A DNA stretch of 64,000 bases from JBMDXK01 sp048594375 (GTDB lineage: Bacteria; Pseudomonadota; Alphaproteobacteria; Rhizobiales; Methylopilaceae), in NCBI GenBank assembly GCA_048594375.1, contig JBMDXK010000034.1:1-64000 (forward strand), written 5' to 3'. Shown one piece after another: positions 35,540 to 44,357 of the stretch; position 1 is the stretch's first letter; each line of letters starts with the position of its first letter. The notes under the pieces are model-generated. The model ran no database searches. It worked only from the letters and a program-made list of their open reading frames with translations, and had not been told where the DNA came from. The translations under genes were made by a program, and so were the position numbers.

Positions 35540-36964
35540 ATGGACACAGCAGCACATCCCCTTTTCCGGCTCAGGACATTGCGCTCCCTCTCTGTGGCCG
35601 CGCTCATGGCCGGTATGCTGTGTTTTCCCGCAGTGGTTTCTGCCCAGACACTGGAACAGGCTCTCGGCAAAGCCTATGCAAACAACCCTTCTTTGAATGC
35701 ACAACGTTCCGCTTTACGCGCCACCGATGAAGGGGTCGCGCAGGCCAAATCCGGCTATCGGCCGATCATTGTCGGCTCTGCCGATGCAGGTTTAACCTCC
35801 AGCAATGTGCGCACCCCCACGATTGGCGTGCTGCCGGGAACACGCAACGGTTCGGATAACAAACCGCGCGGAGTAGGGGTTTCGCTTGAGCAACCACTGT
35901 TTGACGGTTTCCGTACGCCAAATGCTGTAAAAGGTGCAAAAGCCGGTGTGCTGGCTGGACGCGAAGAGCTGCGCAATGTCGAACAGAATATTCTGTTCGA
36001 CGCTGTGGAAGCTTATATGAACGTGTTACGGGATTTTGCAATCTATGATCTTCGCCGCAACAATGTGGATGTGCTTTCCGAAGAATTGCGCGCAACCAGC
36101 GAACGCTTCAATGTGGGTGAAGTAACCCGCACAGATGTGGCGCAATCACAATCCCGCCAAGCTCTTGCCCGCGCACAACTCAGCGTGGCCGAAGCCAATC
36201 TGAAGGCAAGCCGCGCCATCTACCGGCAAGTCATTGGTGAAGATCCCGGTAAACTGTCCGCCGGTCGCCCTGTTGCAGACAGGCTGTTGCCGCGCACACT
36301 GGATCAGGCCTTAAAGGCCAGCTATACCGATCATCCGGCCATCAATTCCGCATTCCACCGCGTGGATGCTTCAACACTGAATGTAAAAGTGATTGAAGGG
36401 GAACTGTATCCCAGCCTTTCGGTGCGGGCGTCGGCACAATCGCGCTGGAACGACACGGATCAATCCAAACAGCTCAATTCTGCTTCGGTTGTTGGTCAGC
36501 TTACCGTACCCATCTATCAGGCCGGTGCTGTCTCTTCCCGCGTGCGGGAGGCAAAAGAACTTTTAGGACAAACCCGCCTTGAGGCCGAAGTCATCCGCGA
36601 TCAGGTACGCGCCGCTGTTGTCTCCTCATGGGGGGCGCTGGAAGGTGCCAAATCACAAATTGAAGCGGCTCGCGCCCAAGTAACAGCCGCTCAAAGCGCC
36701 TTTAACGGGGTGCGCGAAGAAGCAAAAGTAGGGCAACGCACTATTCTTGATACACTCAATGCACAACAGGAACTGCTTGATGCGCGTGTGAACCTCATCA
36801 CGGCGCAACGTGATCGGGTGGTGACCTCCTATGCGTTGCTGCAAGCACTTGGACGCTTATCGACCGGCTCTTTGAGTGTGAATGTGCAACGCTATGATGT
36901 TGAAACACACTACAATCAGGTAAAAGATAAATGGGCGGGTTTGCGTACGCCGGATGGCCGCTAG
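35540..36964 (+). CDS. tolC: TolC-family outer-membrane efflux channel
   Basis: A 474-residue type I secretion/efflux outer-membrane factor. A long signal peptide ends VVSA-QTLEQALGKAYANNPSL. Two structural repeats of the OEP domain follow, each with long helices; the first contains EAYMNVLRDFAIYDLRRNNVDVLSEELRATSERFNVGEVTRTDVAQ. The second contains AQSAFNGVREEAKVGQRTILDTLNAQQELLDARVNLITAQRDRV, the periplasmic tip region. It lies 163 bases after pcm. It serves RND pumps or ABC exporters encoded elsewhere. Confidence 0.95.
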   Translation: MDTAAHPLFRLRTLRSLSVAALMAGMLCFPAVVSAQTLEQALGKAYANNPSLNAQRSALRATDEGVAQAKSGYRPIIVGSADAGLTSSNVRTPTIGVLPGTRNGSDNKPRGVGVSLEQPLFDGFRTPNAVKGAKAGVLAGREELRNVEQNILFDAVEAYMNVLRDFAIYDLRRNNVDVLSEELRATSERFNVGEVTRTDVAQSQSRQALARAQLSVAEANLKASRAIYRQVIGEDPGKLSAGRPVADRLLPRTLDQALKASYTDHPAINSAFHRVDASTLNVKVIEGELYPSLSVRASAQSRWNDTDQSKQLNSASVVGQLTVPIYQAGAVSSRVREAKELLGQTRLEAEVIRDQVRAAVVSSWGALEGAKSQIEAARAQVTAAQSAFNGVREEAKVGQRTILDTLNAQQELLDARVNLITAQRDRVVTSYALLQALGRLSTGSLSVNVQRYDVETHYNQVKDKWAGLRTPDGR

Positions 36965-37402
36965 GCTTTGACCGCCCAAATCTGAAAACAATGGCGTGAG
37001 TAAAGGCGAAAACCCAAGTACAGTTTCTGGCGCGTCCGGATTGCACGCTGTGCGCAGTGTGCAATGGCGCAGTATTGTTTCGTTTTGAGGCAACCGCGTT
37101 GGTGTTATCCCCCAAAGGGCGCAAATATTAACCATATAATCATTTTATGTATAGACAAACGTCTTGTTTCAGGACAAGTGGCGCCAGAATTTTTGCTATC
37201 GCTGTATGAGAGTGGCATACTGGTTCTTGGTTTTGAGGTGCATGATTCTTAATGATGCGTTACTTTCGGTGCGGCAGCATGAGAATTTAAAAATAATCTT
37301 TATTAGCACTTTTCAGAATATTCTATGCAGGAGCCTGTTGGTTTTCTTTCGCCACATGCACTTGCAACGCGTATAATAACCTCGTGAGATTATGGTGGAA
37401 GC
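36965..37402. promoter_or_regulatory. tolC-popZ gap with a hairpin and a partial CATATAATCATTT element
   Basis: No gene is supported. ATTGCAC (37040-37046) pairs with GTGCAAT (37059-37065) in a hairpin that could end tolC, although no T run follows. CCATATAATCATTTTATG at 37132-37149 repeats the core of the dispersed hairpin element. TATAAT at 37372-37377, 25 bases before popZ, resembles a -10 box, but I see no good -35 element at the right distance. Confidence 0.45.
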
Positions 37403-38155
37403 ATGGGCAGCGCAGCCAAAGCACAAGAACCGACGATGGAAGAAATTCTGGCTTCAATTCGCCGGATTATTGCCGATGATGACGCTGCGGCAATAGCAGA
37501 TGAAGGCGCGACGATAGCAATAGAGGAACCCGTTGTGAAAGCTGCTGTTGGATCTGAAATGAATCAGGAAGATATTGATGCCATGCTGGCGGACTTTGAT
37601 CCACCACCTGTGCAGGCGCCTTCACCCCGCCTCAAGGCTGTGAAAACCAAAGCCGAACCTGAAAAAATAGTTCCTGATTTTACAGAAGATGACGACATTC
37701 TGGAATTGACGCCTTCTGCCCAGGTCAAGCCTGCCAAAGAACCCGAACAGGTTGCTCTTGATGTGATGGACGATTTTGACGACCTGCCCGCTGCACCGCC
37801 ACCAAAAGCGGCCAAGCCGGAGTTTCCAGCGCCTTCCATCGGGGATGTTGAATTCAGGGATGCAGAACCTGAGGCTAAAGCCGATCCTTCCCCTGCGGCC
37901 AAGCAGGACGTGCCAGCGCCACAACCCGCACCGTCTGCGGCTCATACATTGCTTTCAGAGCAGACCAATGCTGCCGTTGCCAATGCCTTCGGCTCTTTAA
38001 GCAACACAATTTTTTCTCAAAAGCCCCGCACTATGGATGAGCTTGTGCAGGAAATGTTGCGCCCCATGCTCAAAAACTGGCTGGATGACAATCTTCCCGA
38101 AATGGTGGAAGGGCTAGTGCGCGCTGAAATCGAGCGCATTTCCCGCGGGCGTTAA
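37403..38155 (+). CDS. popZ: Polar organizing protein PopZ (DUF2497)
   Basis: A 250-residue protein with the PopZ layout. A short N-terminal helix (EPTMEEILASIRRIIADDD, residues 9-27) would recruit clients. A long Pro/Ala/Asp/Glu-rich disordered middle spans about 28-190. The C-terminal oligomerisation helices are TMDELVQEMLRPMLKNWLDDNLPEMVEGLVRAEIERISRGR. In Caulobacter and rhizobia PopZ forms a polar scaffold that anchors the ParB-bound chromosome origin. It usually precedes valS; here a terminator and the convergent gph gene follow. Confidence 0.92.
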   Translation: MGSAAKAQEPTMEEILASIRRIIADDDAAAIADEGATIAIEEPVVKAAVGSEMNQEDIDAMLADFDPPPVQAPSPRLKAVKTKAEPEKIVPDFTEDDDILELTPSAQVKPAKEPEQVALDVMDDFDDLPAAPPPKAAKPEFPAPSIGDVEFRDAEPEAKADPSPAAKQDVPAPQPAPSAAHTLLSEQTNAAVANAFGSLSNTIFSQKPRTMDELVQEMLRPMLKNWLDDNLPEMVEGLVRAEIERISRGR

Positions 38156-38180
38156 AGTTTTTTGCACACGCGCCTCTTTT

Positions 38181-38215
38181 CTTTGCCGCAATTTTCCCTG
38201 CGGCAAAGGTTTTTG
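38181..38215 (+). terminator. Terminator after popZ
   Basis: CTTTGCCGCA (38181-38190) and TGCGGCAAAG (38199-38208) pair perfectly, followed by GTTTTTG. It sits between popZ and the convergent gph gene. Confidence 0.82.
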
Positions 38216-38226
38216 TTACCTGCGCC

Positions 38227-38901
38227 TTATGCGCAATATTTTTTTGTAATACTAAGAATGGTGCTAAAATCTGAAATGACTTCATCGGCCTCCAGATCCT
38301 GTGCAGGAATATCGGTATAGCCATAGTCCACCAGAATAACCGGAACGCCGGAAGCCCGCGCGGCATCACGGTCTGTAATCGAATCGCCCACCATAACCGC
38401 TTGATCCGCACTTCCCTGGGCTTCCGCAATTGTTTTGAGAATATGCTCAGCGTGCGGTTTGCGGTTTTCAAAATAATCCCCGCCGCATACAGCCTTGAAA
38501 TAGTGCGTCATATCCAGACTGTTGAGCAACGCATTGGCCAGTGCTGTAGGCTTGTTGGTGCAGACAACACAGGTGGCTCCCTGAGCAATCAATGCTTTAA
38601 GAGTAGGGATTACATGGGGGTAGGGGGTGCTGTGACGGGCAATATTTTCGGCGTAAAAACCCATAAAATGCGCCAGCATCCGTTCAACCCGCTCAGGATC
38701 TTTCGCCACGGCATACATCTTGAGCGACCGCTCAATCAACGCTTTGGCGCCATGCCCAACCAGCCGACGCAATTGCTCCATATCCACCGGATCAAGATGT
38801 TCATGGCCAAGAGCAAAGTTAAGCGCGCCAATCAAATCAGGAGCGCTATCGACTAAAGTACCATCCAAATCGAAAACGACAGTAAAACCATTTAAAGACA
38901 T
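38227..38901 (-). CDS. gph: Phosphoglycolate phosphatase (HAD superfamily)
   Basis: A 224-residue HAD hydrolase of the Gph/PGPase type, which removes 2-phosphoglycolate formed during DNA repair or photorespiration. The nucleophile motif is VFDLDGTLVDSAPDL (D10, D12). Motif II is CVVCTNKP, and motifs III and IV lie around GDYFENRKPHAEH and VMVGDSITDRDAA. A helical cap domain sits between motifs I and II. Substrate specificity is inferred from overall similarity; other HAD phosphatases look alike. Confidence 0.87.
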   Translation of the reverse strand: MSLNGFTVVFDLDGTLVDSAPDLIGALNFALGHEHLDPVDMEQLRRLVGHGAKALIERSLKMYAVAKDPERVERMLAHFMGFYAENIARHSTPYPHVIPTLKALIAQGATCVVCTNKPTALANALLNSLDMTHYFKAVCGGDYFENRKPHAEHILKTIAEAQGSADQAVMVGDSITDRDAARASGVPVILVDYGYTDIPAQDLEADEVISDFSTILSITKKYCA

Positions 38902-38993
38902 TCGCGCACACCATTTGAATCACAAAGCAAAAGAACGCTATTCTTATAAAAGAAAAGTGAGTCGGTAAAATACTGCGCAACAAGGGAGGAGAC

Positions 38994-39371
38994 ATGCTTT
39001 TCAAAAAAAGTGGCATCGCTGCGCTGTGTTTCATGGCGCCCTGCTTCACATTGAAAGCTTTTGCGGCCGAAGGTGAATATGTTTTTTCCGCCGCGCCCAC
39101 CATTGAAGTCAACCGCGTTTACCGCGTCAACCGCTACACAGGCGAAATGGCCGCGTGTCAATACGGCTTGCAAGAAGGCTCTGTTGGCACAACGCTTTGC
39201 TATCCGGCTGGCGATGGGGGAGGGGCGCAAAACACACCCGGAGAATATGGCCTCATCAGCTCCAACCATCTCAAAGAAAGCGGTATTTTCCGGGTGAACA
39301 AACGCACCGGAGAAATGAGCATTTGCTATGTGCTTTCCAACACAGTTGTTTGTACGCCCTCAACGCGCTAA
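38994..39371 (+). CDS. Small secreted protein with a duplicated VNR-TGEM motif
   Basis: An unrecognised 125-residue protein. An excellent AAGGGAGGAG site precedes the ATG. A signal peptide ends near KAFAAEG (residue 23). The mature part contains two related units, VYRVNRYTGEMAACQYG and IFRVNKRTGEMSICYVL, each with a single cysteine close behind, plus C-x(n)-C pairs (TTLCYP, VVCTPS). An internal duplication with disulfides is likely. It is divergent from gph and precedes the PhnP-like gene by 30 bases. Confidence 0.7.
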   Translation: MLFKKSGIAALCFMAPCFTLKAFAAEGEYVFSAAPTIEVNRVYRVNRYTGEMAACQYGLQEGSVGTTLCYPAGDGGGAQNTPGEYGLISSNHLKESGIFRVNKRTGEMSICYVLSNTVVCTPSTR

Positions 39372-39401
39372 ACATGAGCGATGCAAGCAGAAGGCAAACC
39401 T

Positions 39402-40214
39402 ATGACCGCGCAACAGCGTATAACGATTCTTGGATGTGGCTCTTCGGGTGGCGTACCGCGCATTGGGGCAGGATGGGGCGAATGTGATCCGGCTAACCCC
39501 CGAAACCGCCGCCGCCGTTGTTCCATTCTCATAGAGCGGAGCGCCGCCACTGGCGAAAAAACCACGGTGCTGGTGGATACTTCCCCCGATGTGCGCGAGC
39601 AGCTGCTCGATGCCAACGTAACGGCTCTGGATGCAGTGCTTTTTACCCACGACCATGCCGACCATACCCACGGGATTGATGATCTGCGCGCCTTGTTTAT
39701 CCATAACCGCAAGCGGCTTGATCTGTGGATGGATGAACGCACAGAGCGCATTTTATGCGAGCGTTTCGGCTATATTTTCCGCAGCCCTGTGAACAGTGAT
39801 TATCCCCCCATAGCCGAGCTGCACCGCATCTTGCCCCAGCAGCAGATCAGCATCACAGGGGCAGGGGGCAGCATCAGCGCCATGCCGTTCGATGTGGAAC
39901 ATGGCTCTATCTCAGCGCTTGGGTTCCGGTTTGGCAACCTTGCTTACACGCCCGATGTAAACCGCATTCCCGATGCGGCTCTGCCTTATCTGGAAAATCT
40001 GGATGTCTGGATTATTGATGCGCTGCGCCCAAAACCGCATCCCAGCCACTTCTCACTGGATGACGCACTGGAATGGATCATAAAAATGCAGCCGCGCCAA
40101 GCCATTCTCACCAATCTGCATGTGGATATGGATTATGCCACGCTGGTCAATACGCTGCCGCCGGGCGTTATTCCTGCCCATGACGGCTTGCAGATTGAAG
40201 TAGCCCTGCCATGA
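39402..40214 (+). CDS. PhnP-like metallo-beta-lactamase-fold phosphodiesterase
   Basis: A 270-residue hydrolase of the PhnP/YcbX-like group (cyclic phosphodiesterase type). ITILGCGSSGGVPRIG is the family start, FTHDHADHTHGIDDL the metal-binding H-x-H-x-D-H motif, and DALRPKPHPSHFSLDDAL and TNLHVDMDY provide the later ligands. The ATG at 39402 has AGAAGGC upstream; the start at 39381 is less likely. In alphaproteobacteria this gene often follows metG-tatD, which is not the case here. It overlaps the next gene by four bases. Confidence 0.87.
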   Translation: MTAQQRITILGCGSSGGVPRIGAGWGECDPANPRNRRRRCSILIERSAATGEKTTVLVDTSPDVREQLLDANVTALDAVLFTHDHADHTHGIDDLRALFIHNRKRLDLWMDERTERILCERFGYIFRSPVNSDYPPIAELHRILPQQQISITGAGGSISAMPFDVEHGSISALGFRFGNLAYTPDVNRIPDAALPYLENLDVWIIDALRPKPHPSHFSLDDALEWIIKMQPRQAILTNLHVDMDYATLVNTLPPGVIPAHDGLQIEVALP

Positions 40215-40945
40215 AACGCACCGTGTTGTATTGCTTGCTGAAAACCGTTCTGCTGATTGCAGCGGCAAAACCCGCTCTTGCGGATTGCAGGCTTGAAAAT
40301 TTTGCAAACAACCGCTATCAGCTCTGCGTTTTCAACCCTGCACAGGTGCGCATAGCGCTGCACCTGAAAAATCCTGAAGGGGAATATTATCGCAGCCTGG
40401 GGCATTTTATCCGCCAGCAAAAAACCGCAACCCGTGAACCCCTGTTTGCCATGAATGCTGGCATGTATCATCCAGACTGGCGGCCTGTGGGGCTTTATAT
40501 TGAAAACAAACAGCAGATTGCAGCACTCGTGCAAGGCCAACGCGGATCAGGGAATTTTTTCATTCAACCCAACGGCGTATTTTACACAACACACGGCAAA
40601 GCGCAGGTTACCACTACGGCACGCTTCAAAGCAAAACACGCCGAATTTGCAACGCAATCCGGCCCCATGCTGGTGGTGGATGGAAACGCTAATCCACGGC
40701 TTTTAAGCAACAGCACATCGCGCAAAATCCGCAACGGTGTGGGCGTGCGCAAAGATGGAACTGTCATCGCTGCAATTTCTCTGGATCGGGTGAATTTTTA
40801 TGAATTTGCAGCCATTTTTAAAGCCCATAAGGCGCACAACGCCCTTTATCTTGATGGCACTGTTTCCAGCTATTTTATAAAAGGCGAAGGCTTGAATGCA
40901 GGATACATGCCGCTGGGGCCTATTTTTGCTGTCTATCCACGCTAA
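40211..40945 (+). CDS. Phosphodiester glycosidase family protein (DUF2233/NAGPA-like), secreted
   Basis: A 244-residue protein with a signal peptide ending KPALA-DC. LFAMNAGMYHPDWRPVGLYIENK, VYP-like strands and NALYLDGTVSSYFIKG are the hallmarks of the DUF2233 phosphodiester glycosidase fold related to the mannose-6-phosphate uncovering enzyme. It probably acts on a sugar phosphodiester in the periplasm or cell wall. Its start overlaps the PhnP-like stop (ATGA), hinting at coupled expression, although one enzyme is cytoplasmic and the other exported. Confidence 0.85.
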   Translation: MKRTVLYCLLKTVLLIAAAKPALADCRLENFANNRYQLCVFNPAQVRIALHLKNPEGEYYRSLGHFIRQQKTATREPLFAMNAGMYHPDWRPVGLYIENKQQIAALVQGQRGSGNFFIQPNGVFYTTHGKAQVTTTARFKAKHAEFATQSGPMLVVDGNANPRLLSNSTSRKIRNGVGVRKDGTVIAAISLDRVNFYEFAAIFKAHKAHNALYLDGTVSSYFIKGEGLNAGYMPLGPIFAVYPR

Positions 40946-40972
40946 AAAAGGGAAGGGGGGGTTACCCTTCCC
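40944..40972 (-). terminator. Terminator of the DUF4394 gene
   Basis: GGGAAGGG (40950-40957) and CCCTTCCC (40965-40972) pair around seven bases. The A run at 40944-40949 becomes a T run on the minus strand, so it best serves the minus-strand DUF4394 gene. It may also limit readthrough from the plus strand. Confidence 0.75.
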
Positions 40973-40998
40973 TCAGCCGATTTAAAACACGCCGTTCT

Positions 40999-41808
40999 TT
41001 ATTGCTTCCGGCCTTCGTCTTCATACACCCAGGCAAGATCCATCAAGCGCCCCGTAAAGCCGCTGATTTCGCCTAAGGATTTTGTCTTACCATTCTTTAG
41101 ATTCACTTCGTAAAGATGGTTGCCATTGGCCAGCCAAGCCTGATGGTTGCCCTCATGATAGACAATGTTAAACGAAACAACCCGCTCAAGAGGAATATCC
41201 AGTTTCGCCACGGTGTTTATCATGCCAGCATTGGGGGGATTTTGCAGCACCAGCGAATTGGTATCCGCATCAATATTATACAGTTCAGTCGTAATTTGAT
41301 TTTTTACAGAATTGGTATAAGAACCCGCGATAACCCTTGGCACACTGTCCGAATTTACATCGTGCTGATTAAAGAATAAAATGCCATCAATGGTGTTTTC
41401 GCCGTTTTTAATATTGATCCGATGACTGCCGTTATTGGAGTCAACAATACGCAGCCGATCCAGAACAGGATTGAAATCAACCACGGTGACGGTGGATACT
41501 TCAATTTCCCCGGAAATGGTGCTGACTTTTTGTGTTTTCCCGGTTTTATGGTCAATCGTCACAATTTCCTGCCTGTTTGTCACGCCATACAGCTTTCCAT
41601 CCGCAGGACGAATATCCATGCCCAGCAAAGCATTGCTGTCAACATCCACGCTGTGGGTTACCGCGCGTGTTTCAGGGTTGATGGTGACAATGGTCTTGCC
41701 GTTTACCAATCCGAGAAGTGCATCTTGGGCATAAGCTGCTTGTGCTGAAAAAATCATCGTTACAGCGAAAAAAGCAGTTGCTGCCAAGAGCGCATTTTTA
41801 AGTGACAT
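40999..41808 (-). CDS. Secreted DUF4394-domain protein (beta-propeller-like)
   Basis: A 269-residue protein with a signal peptide ending AQAAYAQD. The body carries short repeats typical of DUF4394: LLGLVNGKTIVTINPETRAVTHSV, LLGMDIRPADGKLYGVTNRQEIVTID and VDFNPVLDRLRIVDSNNGSHRINI. It ends with the conserved AWVYED. A propeller-like periplasmic or extracellular protein is likely; its role is unknown. The frame is open 29 codons upstream, but the ATG at 41808 has GGAG in front and gives the signal peptide. Confidence 0.82.
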   Translation of the reverse strand: MSLKNALLAATAFFAVTMIFSAQAAYAQDALLGLVNGKTIVTINPETRAVTHSVDVDSNALLGMDIRPADGKLYGVTNRQEIVTIDHKTGKTQKVSTISGEIEVSTVTVVDFNPVLDRLRIVDSNNGSHRINIKNGENTIDGILFFNQHDVNSDSVPRVIAGSYTNSVKNQITTELYNIDADTNSLVLQNPPNAGMINTVAKLDIPLERVVSFNIVYHEGNHQAWLANGNHLYEVNLKNGKTKSLGEISGFTGRLMDLAWVYEDEGRKQ

Positions 41809-42215
41809 GGCTTGGATCTCCGTGTGCATGAATGGTGTGGCGTGCGTATTTATGAGCCGAAAGCTGTTCTGGAACGCTGCAAGGCAACAGTCCAATTTGG
41901 CATCAACGCGGAAGATGCTAATTAGTTCAAATATTTAGGCGAAAAAACAGCGAAAGAAGGAAACAATGTGGCAGTCCACTGGTAATTCCTATTTTAGGTT
42001 CCATAATATTCCTTATGCGACAAATACACCTCTAGAAAAGAGCGCGCACTCCTCTGCTACATCCAACCCATAATCCCTTGCTGCTGCTTCTTTGCATGAT
42101 TCCATTCATCCCGATTTGCATTCTGATTTCAGGCCATGTCTGAGACGACGCACGATGCAGCCGTTTTCAACACAGAACCGCTTTCTTTCCTCCACGGGAG
42201 GCATTATAAAAAGCC
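41809..42215. promoter_or_regulatory. Divergent upstream region of the DUF4394 gene and recG
   Basis: About 400 bases without a supported gene; promoters of both divergent genes must lie here. I see no strong hairpin, repeat or operator. Confidence 0.4.
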
Positions 42216-44315
42216 ATGCGTCCGAGTCTGCTTGATCCTTTGTTTATTCCGCTGGCAAGCCTTTATGGCGTGGGTGAAAAAACCGCGCGTAATCTGGCAC
42301 GTCTGTTCGAGCATTCCGGTGCCGAACCGGTAGCAAAGGATGCACTGTTTCATCTGCCGTCAGGGTTCATTGATCGCCGCAACCGGCCAACTCTTGCCCA
42401 TGCACCGCTTGGCCAGACCGTTGTTGTTGAGGTTACGGTCATGGAACACCGCCCGCCGCCTGCACGCAGCCGCGCACCTTATAAAGTGGTATGCCGCGAC
42501 AAAACCGGATGGCTGACGCTTGTGTTCTTCCGCACCACAGCGGAACGGATGATGGATCAGCTCCCCATTGGTGAAAAACGCTGGATTTCAGGAAAAATCG
42601 AACAGTATGACGGGATGCTGCAAATAACGCATCCTAACCGGATTATGGATGAAGCGGCTTTAGCGCGGCTGCCCCCTGTGGAAACCACCTATCCGCTGAC
42701 CGAAGGCGTTCCCGCATTTATGGTGGCACGGGCTGTGCGCGCTGCACTGGAAAAACTGCCTGCTGTACCCGAATGGCTGGATCCGGCATTTATGGCACAG
42801 AAAAAATGGCCGCCGTTCGATGCTGCTGTGCGGCATCTGCATCAACCAGAACAGCCGCAGGATTTGCTGCCGCAATCGCTTTTTCGCCAGCGTATCGCTT
42901 ATGACGAAATGCTTGCAGGGCAGCTTGCCATGGCGCTCATGCGTTCAAAAATGCGGGATGAAAACGGCATTGCCACTGTGGGAACGGGCATTCTGCTTCA
43001 TGCGCTGCGCAGCGCCCTTCCCTTTGCGCTTACCAATGCTCAGGAACGGGCTATTGCCGAAATCCGTGCGGATCTTTGCGCACCAAAGCGCATGTTGCGT
43101 CTGGTGCAAGGCGATGTGGGCGCCGGGAAAACCCTTGTTGCTCTTGCATCCATTGTGCATGTGGTGGAAGCAGGCCGACAAGCTGCCCTGATGGCGCCAA
43201 CAGAAATTCTGGCGCGGCAACATTATGCCGGTATGGTGCCGCTTGCAGAAAAAATCGGTTTGCGGATTGCGCTGCTCACCGGCCGTGAAAAAGGCAAAGA
43301 ACGCGAGCGAATCTTAGGGCTGGCGCAATCAGGCAATCTTGATCTGCTTATCGGCACCCATGCCCTGTTTCAGGAAAGCGTGCTGTTTAACGATCTTGCG
43401 CTGGCTGTGGTGGATGAACAGCACCGCTTCGGGGTGCATCAGCGTCTGGCTCTGGCGGCAAAAGGAGCAGCCGTTGATGTGTTGGTGATGACCGCAACCC
43501 CTATTCCGCGCACGCTGGTGCTGACCTATTTTGGCGATATGGATATTTCCATTCTGGATGAAAAACCACCCGGACGCAAACCCATCACCACCCGCCTTGT
43601 GGATCAGGAGCGGCTTGATGAAGTGGTGGCCGGTGTTGGTCGCGCTATGGAAAATGGCGCACAAGTTTATTGGGTTTGCCCGCTGGTGGAGGAATCCGAA
43701 GTGCTGGATGTTGCCGCAGCACAAGAACGCTTCGCCATGCTGAACCAGTTTTTCCCCGGCAAGGTTGAACTCGTGCATGGCAAAATGAAAGGCACTGAAA
43801 AAGACGCGGCCATGGCGCGTTTTTCCAGCGGTGACGTTTCTGTTCTGGTGGCAACCACCGTGATTGAGGTTGGCGTGGATGTGCCAAATGCCTCCATTAT
43901 GATTATTGAACATGCGGAGCGTTTTGGCCTGTCACAGCTGCACCAGTTGCGCGGCCGTGTGGGACGTGGCAGCAAAGAATCAAGCTGTCTTTTGCTCTAT
44001 AAAGCTCCTTTGGGAAAAGTGGCTCAATCACGCCTGAGCATTATGCGCGAAAGCGAAGATGGTTTTCGCATTGCAGAGGAAGATCTGAAATTGCGCGGCG
44101 AAGGCGAAGTGCTTGGTACCCGCCAGAGCGGCCTGCCCGGCTTCCGGCTTGCAGACGCCGAAGCACATGTGGCATTGCTGGAAACAGCGCGTAAGGATGC
44201 AGCCCTCATTCTTGCAACGGATCCTTCCCTCACCTCCGAGCGCGGTAAAGCTTTGCGCGTGTTGCTGTATTTGTTTGAACGGGAAAATGCAGTCAGCCTC
44301 TTGCGCGCCGGATAA
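42216..44315 (+). CDS. recG: ATP-dependent DNA helicase RecG
   Basis: A 699-residue superfamily 2 branched-DNA helicase that reverses stalled forks and processes Holliday junctions. The N-terminal wedge/OB domain includes YKVVCRDKTGWLTLVFFR. The motor shows LVQGDVGAGKTLVAL (Walker A), DEQHRFGVHQR (DEQH box), MTATPIPRTL, and the C-terminal QLRGRVGRGSKES (motif VI). A GGGAGG sequence lies rather far (17 bases) from the ATG. Its usual neighbours sdhE and mfd are about 15 kb away here. Confidence 0.97.
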   Translation: MRPSLLDPLFIPLASLYGVGEKTARNLARLFEHSGAEPVAKDALFHLPSGFIDRRNRPTLAHAPLGQTVVVEVTVMEHRPPPARSRAPYKVVCRDKTGWLTLVFFRTTAERMMDQLPIGEKRWISGKIEQYDGMLQITHPNRIMDEAALARLPPVETTYPLTEGVPAFMVARAVRAALEKLPAVPEWLDPAFMAQKKWPPFDAAVRHLHQPEQPQDLLPQSLFRQRIAYDEMLAGQLAMALMRSKMRDENGIATVGTGILLHALRSALPFALTNAQERAIAEIRADLCAPKRMLRLVQGDVGAGKTLVALASIVHVVEAGRQAALMAPTEILARQHYAGMVPLAEKIGLRIALLTGREKGKERERILGLAQSGNLDLLIGTHALFQESVLFNDLALAVVDEQHRFGVHQRLALAAKGAAVDVLVMTATPIPRTLVLTYFGDMDISILDEKPPGRKPITTRLVDQERLDEVVAGVGRAMENGAQVYWVCPLVEESEVLDVAAAQERFAMLNQFFPGKVELVHGKMKGTEKDAAMARFSSGDVSVLVATTVIEVGVDVPNASIMIIEHAERFGLSQLHQLRGRVGRGSKESSCLLLYKAPLGKVAQSRLSIMRESEDGFRIAEEDLKLRGEGEVLGTRQSGLPGFRLADAEAHVALLETARKDAALILATDPSLTSERGKALRVLLYLFERENAVSLLRAG

Positions 44316-44357
44316 ATTTAGCCGAACCTGTGCTTAACATTTTGAATGAGGCACACC

